Positions 14,521 to 25,462 of a DNA stretch of 48,500 nucleotides are shown in pieces (the stretch's first letter is position 1; each line of letters begins with the position of its first letter). The DNA comes from Glandiceps talaboti (lineage: Eukaryota > Hemichordata > Enteropneusta > Spengelidae), in the NCBI RefSeq assembly GCF_964340395.1, contig NC_135565.1:7994242-8042741 (forward strand), written 5' to 3'. The notes beneath the pieces were generated by a model. The model was not told where the DNA came from, ran no database searches, and saw nothing but the letters and a program-made list of their open reading frames with translations. A program made the position numbers and the translations under genes.

Positions 14521-16319
14521 GGGAAGAGGTCCATTTCAAGTTGCCGGTACCGCGGGCGGTTCCCGCGGGAAACACACCTTTACCGCGGTAACAGCGGTAC
14601 CAGGTTCAGCTGTCAGTAATGAGCTTGTATGTACACGGGAAACCGACGTTACCGGGACCACTACATTATCTCCATAGTCTTTTGTGTGGCATGTCCTTTG
14701 ATTATTCCGACAACACCTAAATTCATTATTCATGAGAGAACAATAGATCGCAAACATGTGGCACACGATGCTATTCGGAGATGTTTTGCAGGTCCAATGA
14801 TTTGTCGCAGGTTTTTTTTTTCCGACACAGTATCGATAAATGATTAAAATAATAATGCCCACTCGCCAACTCGTAAAATGCGAATAAAATCTGCAATTTG
14901 CAAGAAGATTTTGGACTCAATTAGTCAAACTTGCGAGGACACTTCTGCGACACCAGAAAGTCTGAGTATAAGCAATGGCGCGGCGTGTTCATCGATACGA
15001 AAATGTGGCGATCAGATCTGTTCACACTTGTAGCTACGTCATGATTACTTCAAGGTCGGTCAGGGGTCATGTTACGTCCCCCTTGCCATGTGCGCTTGGT
15101 AAAAGGAAATGAAAACTGCCCTTATAATAAAACGTAACTGCTTTACTTTAGGTTGTACATACTTCAGAAAGGAATATCTGAAAAATCATGAGGTTACACG
15201 AGACCAAATCGTCGCGGCCATGGCCACCCGAAGACTTTGTGTATGAAATAGTTGCACATTTCGACTGACATATATTTGTACATGCCTTTTTTTCTACTCG
15301 CGTGTACATGTACATCATTTGTGTCTAATACTGTTTTATCGTCATAACTATTTGATTTCGGTCACACCTCTCAACTAAAGACTAATTGTTGTCACCATAG
15401 ACTGGACAATTAATAAGTCGTTTACAACCTCTTACTACACTTTGATACGGAGGGTTTAATTATGAGTATATGGTCCGTTTCACACTATGTTGATAGGCAC
15501 ACTCTAATAATACATCGCATTCACCTTGATGCACCTTTTTCATTGCCCTATGCCGCCCAATATTTTTTGTACCAAACGTCGATGGGGATGGTTTTAATAA
15601 CGATATGAAAACGTAGTGTCGTATCGACTGGTATTCTTCGCGCATGTCTTTTTTTTGTACTCGCTTGACAATGAAATACAGAAATACATATAGGGATCGT
15701 ATTTATTTTTAAAAAGGAACATTTAATTCAAAGTCCTGCCCTTTCGATGAACCCGCTCAGCATTTGACCAACTTGCACGGAGTTATCGTATTTTTAACAA
15801 AGCCTGCTGTTCCACCATTCGATCACACTGCATGCACGCTGCGATCGAAGAATGAAAGCAGTTGTGTCTGACTTTTCGTCACAAATTGATTACATGTTCC
15901 AATAAACTTGATTCGTATGGCAATGTTTATTCTTGACTCGAAATCATCTGATGATTTTTTAACGTACGTCGCATTACTTGCAGTGAATTTATACGATCAT
16001 ATAAAACGAGCGTATTTTTACCCCTACCATAAACGTTTGGCTTATACACGTCTATATTATCTTTATTATCGCCATTTTATTGTATTCTCATAGAACCATA
16101 GACAGTAACCGAGGTTCCCGCGGGACCGACCAGAAACAACGATCTGATTAATATTCAGGTACCCCATTCACACTGAATTCATTATGCCATGTCAAGCGGT
16201 AATGAGTTTCTCATGAATATGCACGGTAACAAAGCGGTAAAACCGCTGGCGGTACGGGAGGGTTTGGATTCCCGCGGGAACCGCCTGCGGTACCGGCAAC
16301 TTGAAATGGACTTCTTCCC
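14521..16319. mobile_element. Non-autonomous DNA transposon, 51-bp TIRs, TTA target duplication (PIF/Harbinger-like)
   Basis: The ends 14521-14571 and 16269-16319 are inverted repeats matching at 49 of 51 positions, beginning GGGAAG and GC-rich inside (GGTACCGC, TTCCCGCGGGAA). TTA flanks both sides (14518-14520 and 16320-16322). The paralogous empty site near 8330 reads GTTTACCTAAAG with a single TTA, so boundaries and target duplication are direct observations. A 3-bp TTA/TAA target is typical of PIF/Harbinger; the assignment is inference, since no transposase frame was recognised (the longest internal ORF is 108 aa, 14536-14862 minus, unlike anything known to me). Inner ends carry extra short copies of the CCGCGGTA/GCGGTACC motif. 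The length of 1799 bp is large for a MITE and fits a deletion derivative. Confidence 0.85.
14572..16268. other. Interior of the 1.8-kb transposon, no recognisable gene
   Basis: AT-rich between GC-rich ends. Short ORFs at 14536-14862 (minus), 15460-15645 (minus) and 15908-16093 (plus) show no DDE or Myb-like motif that I can identify. A GGTTCCCGCGGGACCG motif at about 16113-16128 echoes the terminal repeats. Confidence 0.5.
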
Positions 16320-16894
16320 TTACCTAAAGATGGATGCGACTCCACTCTACACTCAGTTGATTGTGTCTTAGTAAACTAGTGTAGGAAATAATTGTTAAAG
16401 GGAAAGGATTCTTTATGAATTCGTTATCTTTAATAAAAAACTTTGTTAAACGACGCAAAATGGACTTATTCCAATCACTTTCATTATCAATATGGACTTG
16501 GCATTGATCCAGCCTTTGGAGGAAGTGACGTGTGTGAACCTTCCGGTGAAAGCAGTAACCTATCTACTTGTATTATTATATAGTTTCTATAACAATGTAA
16601 GAAGTCTACAACAGTTCTCTGGCTAAGTTATGATCGACGTCAGCTCCATACTGATAAGTTACTGTGAATGAAAGCAACCCATTTGATCTCGTTTAACATC
16701 CAAGTTCTTTAATTAAACTTTGTTAATTCAATATATTTAATAGTACATGTACCTTTTAATATGTAGCAATGATTACAACTACCCCCACCCCCGGGAAAAT
16801 TAATATACATAAGAAATAGCAACAAAATCAACGTATAAACTCATCTTATTCACCTTTAATTAAGAAGCCTTATTCGGTTATTCATACATTTGAA

Positions 16895-16931
16895 CTCAGA
16901 CCACTATGGACCACCTTTACAGTGGTCTGAG
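16895..16931. mobile_element. 37-bp hairpin micro-insertion, second copy
   Basis: Identical to the unit at 8905-8941 with the same ATTTGAA flanks, so it was copied with the segmental duplication and not transposed again. Confidence 0.6.
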
Positions 16932-17099
16932 ATTTGAAGCAAATATTTATACAAATACTCATATTTAGGTCAGTAATATAATGACCTCCTCGTCAAAAGA
17001 CGTTTCTGGAAAGATGCAATCTGGAGTATTAAAACCCTCTTGGGTGTCCTCACCAGTATTATATTGCATGTCATCTTGAATAATACGTGTAGATCTTTA

Positions 17100-17235
17100 T
17101 ATGTAGTCATGATGGTATTGTTGATAGAGAGACCAGCTTGAAATCTACCCTCGCCATTGCCGTTTGTATCTAAATGGCTTAAATTAAATTCTTGAAGCAT
17201 CCTAGCTGCATAATTAGGGACCTGGTAGGATAGGG
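17100..17235 (+). repeat. SINE-like element (spacer copy 3)
   Basis: Sister of 9115-9240 with the same body and tail (CCTAGCTGCATAATTAGGG). It differs by small changes, including an extra TAAATT near 17183. Confidence 0.55.
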
Positions 17236-17254
17236 GTCACAGTATGAATATTAT

Positions 17255-18140
17255 ACAGGGTATGCAATGGATTGCATACTCCCCATGGAATTGAGAAAGG
17301 AAAAAAGGGGACATTGTGCCACTATATGTCCGTGTCAGGTGTAATACTTCTAAAGTATTTTAGGAACGATTGCACAATGTCAGACAAGTTCAATAAGCGA
17401 AATTCGTTCGTTCAGGGGGAGGGAAGGGGGTCTGGCGGCAATGCAATTGCTGAAATTCATTTTTGCACTTCTAAGCATATTTCGATGGAAATAATTCCTT
17501 CAACGATAACAGCTTTTGTATTTACTACAGAGATGTTGATACGTTGATAAAAAATTACTTCAAGTTCTAATGTGAATATGGTGCTGGGTTTCTGGTAGTA
17601 TTTGAATATGTTACATATCTTTAGATTACTTCGATTATAGAGGTGTGATTGACCGCTACGGTTTTCATCATAGTTTACATCATATACATAAATGTCGCAC
17701 AGGTGAGCGTTTGTTTAGGGGGGGGGGGAGGGGTTGACCTTAGCGAACGATGTTCGTTTGTTGAGCTTGCGCAAGATTGTGCGATCGTCCCTTAAGCATA
17801 GTGTGAAAAGCATTACATAAAACTAACATTATTATTTCTATTGTCATTCCACAATATTCTACTATTATACAGGTTAACTACTGACACTGTACATTTATCG
17901 CTGCAGATATCTACAAAATGTCCACTTATGAAACCATAATTTTGTTGGATTGTATGCAGGAGTTAAGAATGTATATGTGCCACTGTAGGTACGTGCAAGG
18001 GTAATAATTGGAAAGCGCTTTCAGCACTGTGTGGGACAGCTTTATACAAAAAACTAGCACTATTTTTATTGTCCTTACACCCTATTCTATATAATGCATA
18101 CAGTTACATTTCTACCAATTGTCCATATACGAAACAATAG
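17255..18140. repeat. Two diverged copies of the ~200-bp spacer repeat
   Basis: Sister of the pair at 9255-10150, with the same GGATTG and TGTGCCACT landmarks near 17270 and 17950. Confidence 0.5.
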
Positions 18141-18206
18141 ATTTGTTATAGGTTAGGGTACCATCTTTGAGAAGGACGATTCCCCAAAATGAAGGATTCG
18201 TAATGT

Positions 18207-18410
18207 TCATTTTATTGGAACTGGTTTCCAGTTTCGTAGGTGTTCTAAAGCAATAGAGGGTTTATTAACTTCCTCGCGAAGATGTGTTATAAATGATGAC
18301 CAGTTTGATTGCCATGTAAACAGAAATAATGCAGCATCTGTAAAACACAAAGTAATGTTATTGGGTATCATCGAATAACAGGCAACTTTGGTGTAGGTAC
18401 ACATGTATCC

Positions 18411-18446
<36 letters not shown>

Positions 18447-18524
18447 AGTATGTATGTATGTAGTATGTATGTCTGTATGTCGTACAGGAGCACATGCATG
18501 TTAATTTGCAATATGAATGTATGC

Positions 18525-18578
<54 letters not shown>

Positions 18579-21500
18579 TCTGTTTGCCTGTCTCCAACAC
18601 GACTCTTTGTCTATTTTTTATACAAATACTTGGGCTTTAGACTCATATAATAATGTTTTAGACATAAACGGTCTTACTTAATCTGTCAGTCGTATACTAA
18701 TCATTTTATCAATTATTTGACAAATTAAGATCCTTTATCAAACCTTTAATAGTTTGTATTAGTACTTGTATATAATCCTGCTAACCACATAGGTGTTAGG
18801 TCATGAGCACATTATTACATTGCTGAACACATCAATGCATTGCTGGACACATAGCTGTTAGGTGACGAACACGTTAATGCACCATTGAACAATTTGTTAT
18901 TCATGCTTTCTATTAGCCTACCCAAAGGCACTATTCTATCAACCAACCCATGCATGGATGAGTGTATCTGTTTTGTGTTCAAGCAGAGTTTCCTTACATA
19001 TCAGATTATTAGTAAATACTTACGTTGACATATTTCTTGTTCTACTAGTGATAGCATATACTTGTCCTGAATAAACTCATTCATGTCTGGAGAAACGTTC
19101 ATTTCAATAATTGATTGCATGTCGAATATATTGGGTATGTTTCCTTTCCGTAAAACCATAGGGTACGCCTGCAAAGAATACAATATATTATACTTTTTCA
19201 TGGCCATGTTCACCTAAATAACGTGTAAAAAATATTTTTTATCATGGTTCATACAGATATCGATATTTGAGACACGTTAAAGAAAATTATGGTATACTGG
19301 TCCATTGCCGTAGATTACATGAAGTTAATTACATAGTCATGTAAGTACCCCCCCCCCCCCCTCCGACTTCAATGCCTTCGGATGAAGCAAATTGTAATTA
19401 CTTATATTTGTAAATAGTCGGTACTTGAAGTGCTGTCCTATCTATACCTGTGGCTAGGCACATAAGAAGGCAGTTGTTGTGAGGTAGAGGGTAGGGAACG
19501 GTGGACAGAAAGAGCGAGAATTCTCTCCTGTTGTGGCTAAAGTCAGAATGCTTTATTTAAAAGGATAAATAATGTGAACACCTAGAGATTACAAGAAGTA
19601 GATTATAAGTAATATTGGTATAAGGGATATACAATTGTGTCGATAGATATGTACGGCATCTGTTTATATAAGACAGTACTGATATTCATGAGAACATTCG
19701 TGAAGTGACCTTTGATGTCTCCGACACTACCTATATTGTATGAAGCCAGATAAAACTACATTTGTGATTCACACACTGTTTTGGCGAGGTTACTTGAAAT
19801 TGGCAGTAATGATTTCTCAAACTGAAGACTGAACCACAACAGTTTGATTATAAGTATTTATTTGTTAATATGGACTTAAAATTGTAGTAGCTATCTGTAA
19901 TTAGATAAGCACATGTAGTGTGGAGACTAATACATCCAACGAATTTGAATATAGTATTGTTAGCCTGGACTGTCTTTTCGCTACTTTACGTCCATGCAAA
20001 TTGTATATAAATCACTTTGAAATACTTAGGCATAAAGAACACACCAGCGAAAATGTAAACAACGTCCAAATGGCAATTTGAATTCATGCACAGAGTGACT
20101 ACACAACGATGTAAGTGGTAGATTCCTTACTCTAGATGTTTTACCTCTTTTTAGTTTTCATATGCAATAAAATTATTCTGCTATGTTCTTCCATGATGAT
20201 TGCAATATTTGTCATGTTTGAGCTTACCGTTGAAAAAGGTGGATAAGCAACATATGCACAGGACAGACTGTGCTCCTTCATCAGGGAAAGTATATCGGGA
20301 ATAGTTCTTACTGCGTTTTCATTGTACATGGGAAGGCGTACGAAACAGGATGGATGTCGTTCAGGAAATCGACAGCTAGTAATGAAAACGATAAACACTG
20401 CTATAATTGACAATGTAATGTTGAAATTAATAGAAACGTACAAATATCCTTCAAATATGTGATCATGTGATACCAAAACAAGACATATTATAAATAAAAT
20501 ATCATGTAGAAGCGATATGTTGGAGTTTGAGTCGGCGTATATGTCTGATGGCTACAAATCATACTTAGCACATGCAAATTGCATTCTTACATTCTAGTTG
20601 TAAAATGTAAATTGTATTCTTACATACAACGCGTATTTTTGTATTGAATGTGTACTTCTATGCAAGTTATTCTCTTTATATGCATATCATATAACTTACG
20701 TTTCTCCCGTCTTGTTTCTCCAGTGGATAGCCAGGTAAGGTTTTCCGTGACATATTTGACTGACAGCTTTTGCAGCAGTTTCTCGTATCTTTTCTGATCG
20801 TAGGAGATGAGTTGAAATTTTAGCCTTCATTGCCAAATCTCTTGTATTTACATGATTAAAAGTATAGATGGAGAACAAACCAAGGCATTTCATCTGATTG
20901 ACCGGTGCACTTAAACCGTCGGTGTACATGACTTTTGATGTCTCCTCTTGACTGAAGTCTGGGAGTTCAATTCCGAACAGTTTACGAAACGCATTTACGT
21001 ATGGCTCATAATGAAGTTTTACGATAGTTAAATTCTCATCTCTATATGCGGCCATTAGGACAATATCCACGGTATTATTACACTCTTTTTTGAATGTATC
21101 CATTGACACTGTATCCACCATTTTATGGAGCTGCTGCACATCAAACGTTTTGTTAAATGACTTTAGTCCTGTTTCATTCAGATGACCCTGGCTGCCAAGC
21201 GATGCAAATGGTATCTCAACAATGCTTCTATTCTGATACATAGCCATTCTCAACGCTGATCTGAAATGGTTATATTGGACATTAGGTCCACAGGCAAAGT
21301 ATTGAAGTGGTAAAAGATATTGTTTAACTTTAGATGACGCTCTTTCGATCACCTTCTTCCCTACCTTCACTTTCATATCACTTTCGTCGTAGCTCGCATT
21401 GCTTTTATGTTTATTTGTATTATCTTCGTCTTTGTTCGTACTTCTTTCGTCCGAATTTGTACCAATAGTTACATTTATGTTAATCTTCGTCTGGTCTCCA

Positions 21501-21727
21501 GCATAATGTCCTTTATGTACCATGGTTGGCTCTAGATCTGCACTATCATTTTCTTTCTTCTCAATCTGAGCAGACGATGTCGTCTCAGCAACATTCCCGC
21601 CCATTTGTGATATTTTGGACACTTTGATTTGATGTAAGTATTTTGCTTTGCCATATAGTACGTAATAAATGGTGAACAAAATAATGGCTCCAGTGAGGAC
21701 GCTACCTTTAAAGATCTTTCTCTTCAT
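18207..21727 (-). CDS. Gene 3: type II membrane GDP-fucose O-fucosyltransferase-like protein (4 exons, 483 aa)
   Basis: The gene is complement(join(18207..18337, 19024..19168, 20228..20375, 20700..21727)), with conserved GT-AG sites and phases. The start at 21727 (MKRKIF) is firm: base changes upstream destroy the longer frame present in genes 1 and 2. The anchor lies at about residues 8-24 (TGAIILFTIYYVL) and the stem runs to about 134, with a Leu-Glu insertion (SADLEPT) relative to genes 1-2. The catalytic domain has FACGPNVQYNHF, IHWRNKTGE (Arg337) and TWQSNWSSFITHLREE. Exons 2-4 give the same residues as gene 2, so all protein differences between these two genes lie in exon 1, mainly the stem. 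Function is inferred from the O-FucT-like motifs. Downstream of exon 4 there is no other gene before gene 2. Confidence 0.88.
18410..18577. repeat. Composite microsatellite (CTGT/ATGT/AT/GT)n in intron 3 of gene 3
   Basis: Same motif order as in gene 2, but with more CTGT units, about 11 AT units and about 15 GT units. It again lies roughly 70 bp upstream of the exon 4 acceptor. Confidence 0.95.
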
Positions 21728-21840
21728 GGCTATGGTTGACGTACAATTCTCAGATGAAAACTATTCCGTTTTTGTATTGTTCGTCGCCAGTAAATATCTG
21801 CGTAGTTTCAATGACTATTATTAAAAGCCAAAGTGGGCAG

Positions 21841-21848
21841 TGACGTCA
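21841..21848 (-). promoter_or_regulatory. CRE-like promoter site of gene 3
   Basis: The palindrome TGACGTCA is kept about 115 bp upstream of the start. The companion ACACGTCA of genes 0, 1, 2, 4 and 5 is lost here (AAAGCCAA in its place). Confidence 0.5.
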
Positions 21849-23246
21849 GAACACATGATAGAGTTTTGATAAGACAAATGTTAATATTTGAGGCACATAT
21901 GTCAATATAATAACACGGGTACAACTGTAACATAAACAATGTGAACAATTGCAATTATATAGACAAAGACAATCTGGCTTCCATGCTGATATTATGACAA
22001 ATGTATGGACGAGATATTGCCTTGCAAATATAGCCTAGAAAATATGTCTAACTTGTTGAAATTAATTAACAATTCTATAATAATATTGTATGAAGCCTGT
22101 AGGCTATCGACATATACTGTATTTGAAAATACCTAACGCTAATGTTACTTCTGTTGTTTACAGAGAGAGGGGTTGTGGGGGGGGGGGGAGACTAACAGTA
22201 TTCATTGATGAAGATTACATACCAAGCATGGATAATGTAACTAAGGTTCTGAGGTTTTTGCATCAATAAACTGAAGTGTAGATATGGTGAAATTCCCTAA
22301 AACCAATGTTGCTTGATGTATATTTTAATAGGTCAGGGTCTTTGATGGTTTCGGCAATAAGTTAACAAACCCGTCGTGATTCAACAATATAGATATCGTA
22401 GATATGTTACATTTGACCTGCTGTGCTTAGAATTTGCATCATGCTTCATTGAAATGCAAACAATTTGACAAGCTTAAGTATAAACAGGTTTTTCCTGCAT
22501 GGAGTGTTCACATGGCCAAAATTCGTATATTATAACAACTGAGAATATTTTACATATCGATGCAAGATCATAGTTTACCTATGAAATGTTCAATTGGTAA
22601 AGCTTAAATGTCGAGATATGATTTATTTCAAATGTTGTGAAGGGTTTAAATATTTAATGCAAGACTTTCCAGCTCGTATTATAGCAAATAATGCCGTGGA
22701 TTTTGTTAGTCTTAGAGTTTTGTCATGCCATATTTACATATTCATAATCGCATTACAATTACAAGCTGCCGATTTGTTGAAGCATAGAGCCTACACGCAT
22801 GGTATGTCGTGGCAAATAATAACATTTGAAGTATGTTGTCATAGTAACAAAGCCGTCAATTACGTATAAAACGCAAGGAACCAATATATTCACTCACCGT
22901 AAGCATTGTTCCTGATAAGTACAAATATTAAAACATTAACAAGTAGATATTTTCTTTGAAATTATTGAATTCAGCTTATTGAAATTATGTTGCTCATGCA
23001 TACATATGTAATATGCAGCATTTTGTAGAGTGTTACGTCTTAATGTTACCATGAGATTAGTGAAGGAATATCACAAAAAACACTGTGGCTATTGTTAGTA
23101 GTTGCGATACACATAGAAAAACAAGCGCATACAAACACACAATCACACACAGTCAACACCCATAAATGAATGCATACACACCTCATACATGATACACTTA
23201 TCGTCTGAAATGGGGGCACAACTAGAATTCTAGTTTCCCCGTGTGT

Positions 23247-23264
23247 GGGGGGGGGGGGGGGGGG
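23247..23264. repeat. Poly-G tract
   Basis: About 18 G in a row. It is a simple homopolymer whose length may be uncertain in assembly. Confidence 0.9.
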
Positions 23265-24364
23265 CTGTCATGCAGCAAGTATTTCCAGAGGCTGATCACG
23301 AAAGCCAATGGCAAATAGTTGCTTCATGACAGCACTAGGGGTAATATGACATCTACTCGTGCACGAATAAGGCCGGGCAATAAGTGATTTATAACACATC
23401 ACGCTACGAATCGAAGACCAGTAATTACAAAAACATCGCCATGTAAATCCCCTAATAAAATTGAATCATTTATTGATCTACACGGACACTTCTAGGAAGT
23501 CAAATGAAATCACAAACTTTATTAAGTGTATCAGTGTATGAATATATTATTTAGAATCATAACCTTGCCCAATTGGTACATGTCATATTGTTTACTTTAA
23601 GCATAATGATGCCTCGATTGTACTTTTCTACTACAATATCGATGCATACAATCAATCTCATTAACAACCATCTTGAGTATCTTCTGAAGTACCTGCATGA
23701 ACAGACTTGTCTATGCTGAACGTACATTGTATGGGTTGCGTTAAATCAATAGGAAATGAGTGTTAAAGGAAAATGATTCACTGTGAATTCGTTGTGTTTT
23801 ATAAAACCCTGTGATCTTAAATGAAGTAAAATGTGCCTGTTTCATTCACTTTCAATTATTAGTATGGAGTTGGCATTTACGCAAACTTTATAGGCGGCAG
23901 TGACGTGCGAGCCTTGGTGTAGGACTACTTGACTTGCAATGCAATTACCATCACAATGGAAAGAGTCGTCAACATGTTTAACAGCAGTTGGTTGCTAGGT
24001 TACGATTAATGTGAGTTCTGTATTGATAAGTGATTTTATCTCGTTTAACATCCAAGTTCCTTAATTAAACTTGGTTAATTAACAAGTAATTCAGTTTGTA
24101 GAATAGTACAGGAACCTGTTAATATGCAGCAATGATTATATCTCCCACCAACCACAACCAAAAGCAAAGCAATGAAAAAAATACACAAAAACAGCAGCAA
24201 TATCAACGTATAAGCTCATTGTGTTCACTTTTAATTAAGAAGTAGTGTTCGATTATGTATACATCTGAAACAAATATTACCCTTTAAGTTTGTTCACCAT
24301 TATTAAATTACATGTCGTCTTGGCAATGCATAGTACTTTTAGATCTATATGTGTAATATCTACT

Positions 24365-24490
24365 GTTTGCAGGTTCGAGCCTCGCCATTGTCGTTTGTTT
24401 CTAAATGGCTTCATTAGGATTTGAACCCCGATTGTCCACCTCTCAACCTAGCTGTATAATTGGGACCCGGTAGGATAGAAGCTATAAATA
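24365..24490 (+). repeat. SINE-like element (spacer copy 4), best preserved
   Basis: Has the B box GGTTCGAGCC near 24372, the body CGCCATTGTCGTTTGTTTCT, then GGATTTGAACCCCGATTGTCC and the tail CCTAGCTGTATAATTGGGACCC. It is the most complete version in the window. A box upstream is degenerate. Confidence 0.6.
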
Positions 24491-24504
24491 TGAATGCTGT
24501 ACAT

Positions 24505-24920
24505 GGTATGCAAGGGAATGTATATGCCTGGAGAAAGGACCATTGTGCCACTATAGGTCCGTTTCAGGCGTAATACATGCAAAGCATAGTGTTGAAAACA
24601 TTATGGGTAACCAACGTTATTATTTCTATTGTCTTGACACAATATTATATTCTATAGCTACACTGCACATTCCTACAAAATATCCATATATGAAACTATA
24701 TTTTGTTTTGGATTGTATGGTACCCGTGGAGTTGACAAAGTATATGTGCCACTATAGGTGCATGTCAGAATAATAATTTGAATGCGCTTTGAGCACAGTG
24801 TGGGAAAGTATTATATAGAAATAACATTTTTTGTGTCGTTACACTATATTTTATATAATGTATGTAACAGTTACATTTCTACAAATGCCCAAGAAACAAA
24901 TCATTTGTTAAACAGAACAA
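24505..24920. repeat. ~210-bp imperfect tandem repeat, two units
   Basis: Unit 1 (about 24505-24712) and unit 2 (about 24713-24920) share GTGCCACTATAGGT, GTCAG..TAATA, ACATTTCTACAAA and intervening bases at similar spacing. The equivalent pair is at 31011-31430. Confidence 0.55.
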
Positions 24921-24938
24921 TTTGTTTATAGGTTAGGA

Positions 24939-25079
24939 CAATCTGATTAAAATCCAATGTAGATGTCGGCTAATCGTCCATTGCTATTTTACCTTCGTTA
25001 TTTTGCCTGAATTGACCTTCTCGGTACATGTTTACATTTTTTAGCCTGATCGCCTCCTCTACGGATTTTAATCAGATTG
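24939..25079. mobile_element. 141-bp MITE, 17-bp perfect TIRs, 9-bp target duplication
   Basis: The ends CAATCTGATTAAAATCC (24939-24955) and its exact reverse complement (25063-25079) are flanked by AGGTTAGGA on both sides (24930-24938 and 25080-25088). The paralogous site before gene 5 (near 31430) has a single AGGTTAGGA and no insert, so the boundaries are certain. A 9-bp duplication suggests a Mutator-like source; that is inference. There is no coding capacity. Confidence 0.88.
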
Positions 25080-25136
25080 AGGTTAGGATAACAACTTCGA
25101 GGAAGGCGATTCCCCGATGTGAAGGGTTCGTAATGT

Positions 25137-25379
25137 TCAATTCTTTGGAACTGGTTTCCAACTTGGTAGGTGTTCTAAAGCAATAGAGGGTTTATTAACT
25201 TCCTCGCGAAGATGTGTTATAAATGATGACCAGTTTGATTGCCATGTAAACAGAAATAATGCAGCATCTGTAAAACACAAAAGTAATGTTATTGGGTATC
25301 ATCGAATAACCGGCATACTTTGGTGTATGTATGTATGTATGTATGTATGTATGTATGTATGTATGTATGTGTATATGTG

Positions 25380-25411
<32 letters not shown>

Positions 25412-25419
25412 TGTATGTA

Positions 25420-25462
<43 letters not shown>

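Larger units (their letters stand above)
13781..18206. other. Spacer between gene 2 and gene 3
   Basis: Nearly identical to 7583-10213 by eye, with a 1.8-kb transposon inserted at 14521-16319. It carries the same microsatellite, hairpin insertion, SINE-like element and ~200-bp repeats. No host gene was recognised. Confidence 0.75.
21728..25136. other. Spacer between gene 3 and gene 4
   Basis: Non-coding. It holds the gene 3 promoter, poly-G tracts (about 22175-22189 and 23247-23264), a block paralogous to 7901-8000 (about 23270-23360), then the common spacer with SINE-like element, ~200-bp repeats and a 141-bp MITE. The 91-aa frame at 22594-22869 has no support as a gene. Confidence 0.65.
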
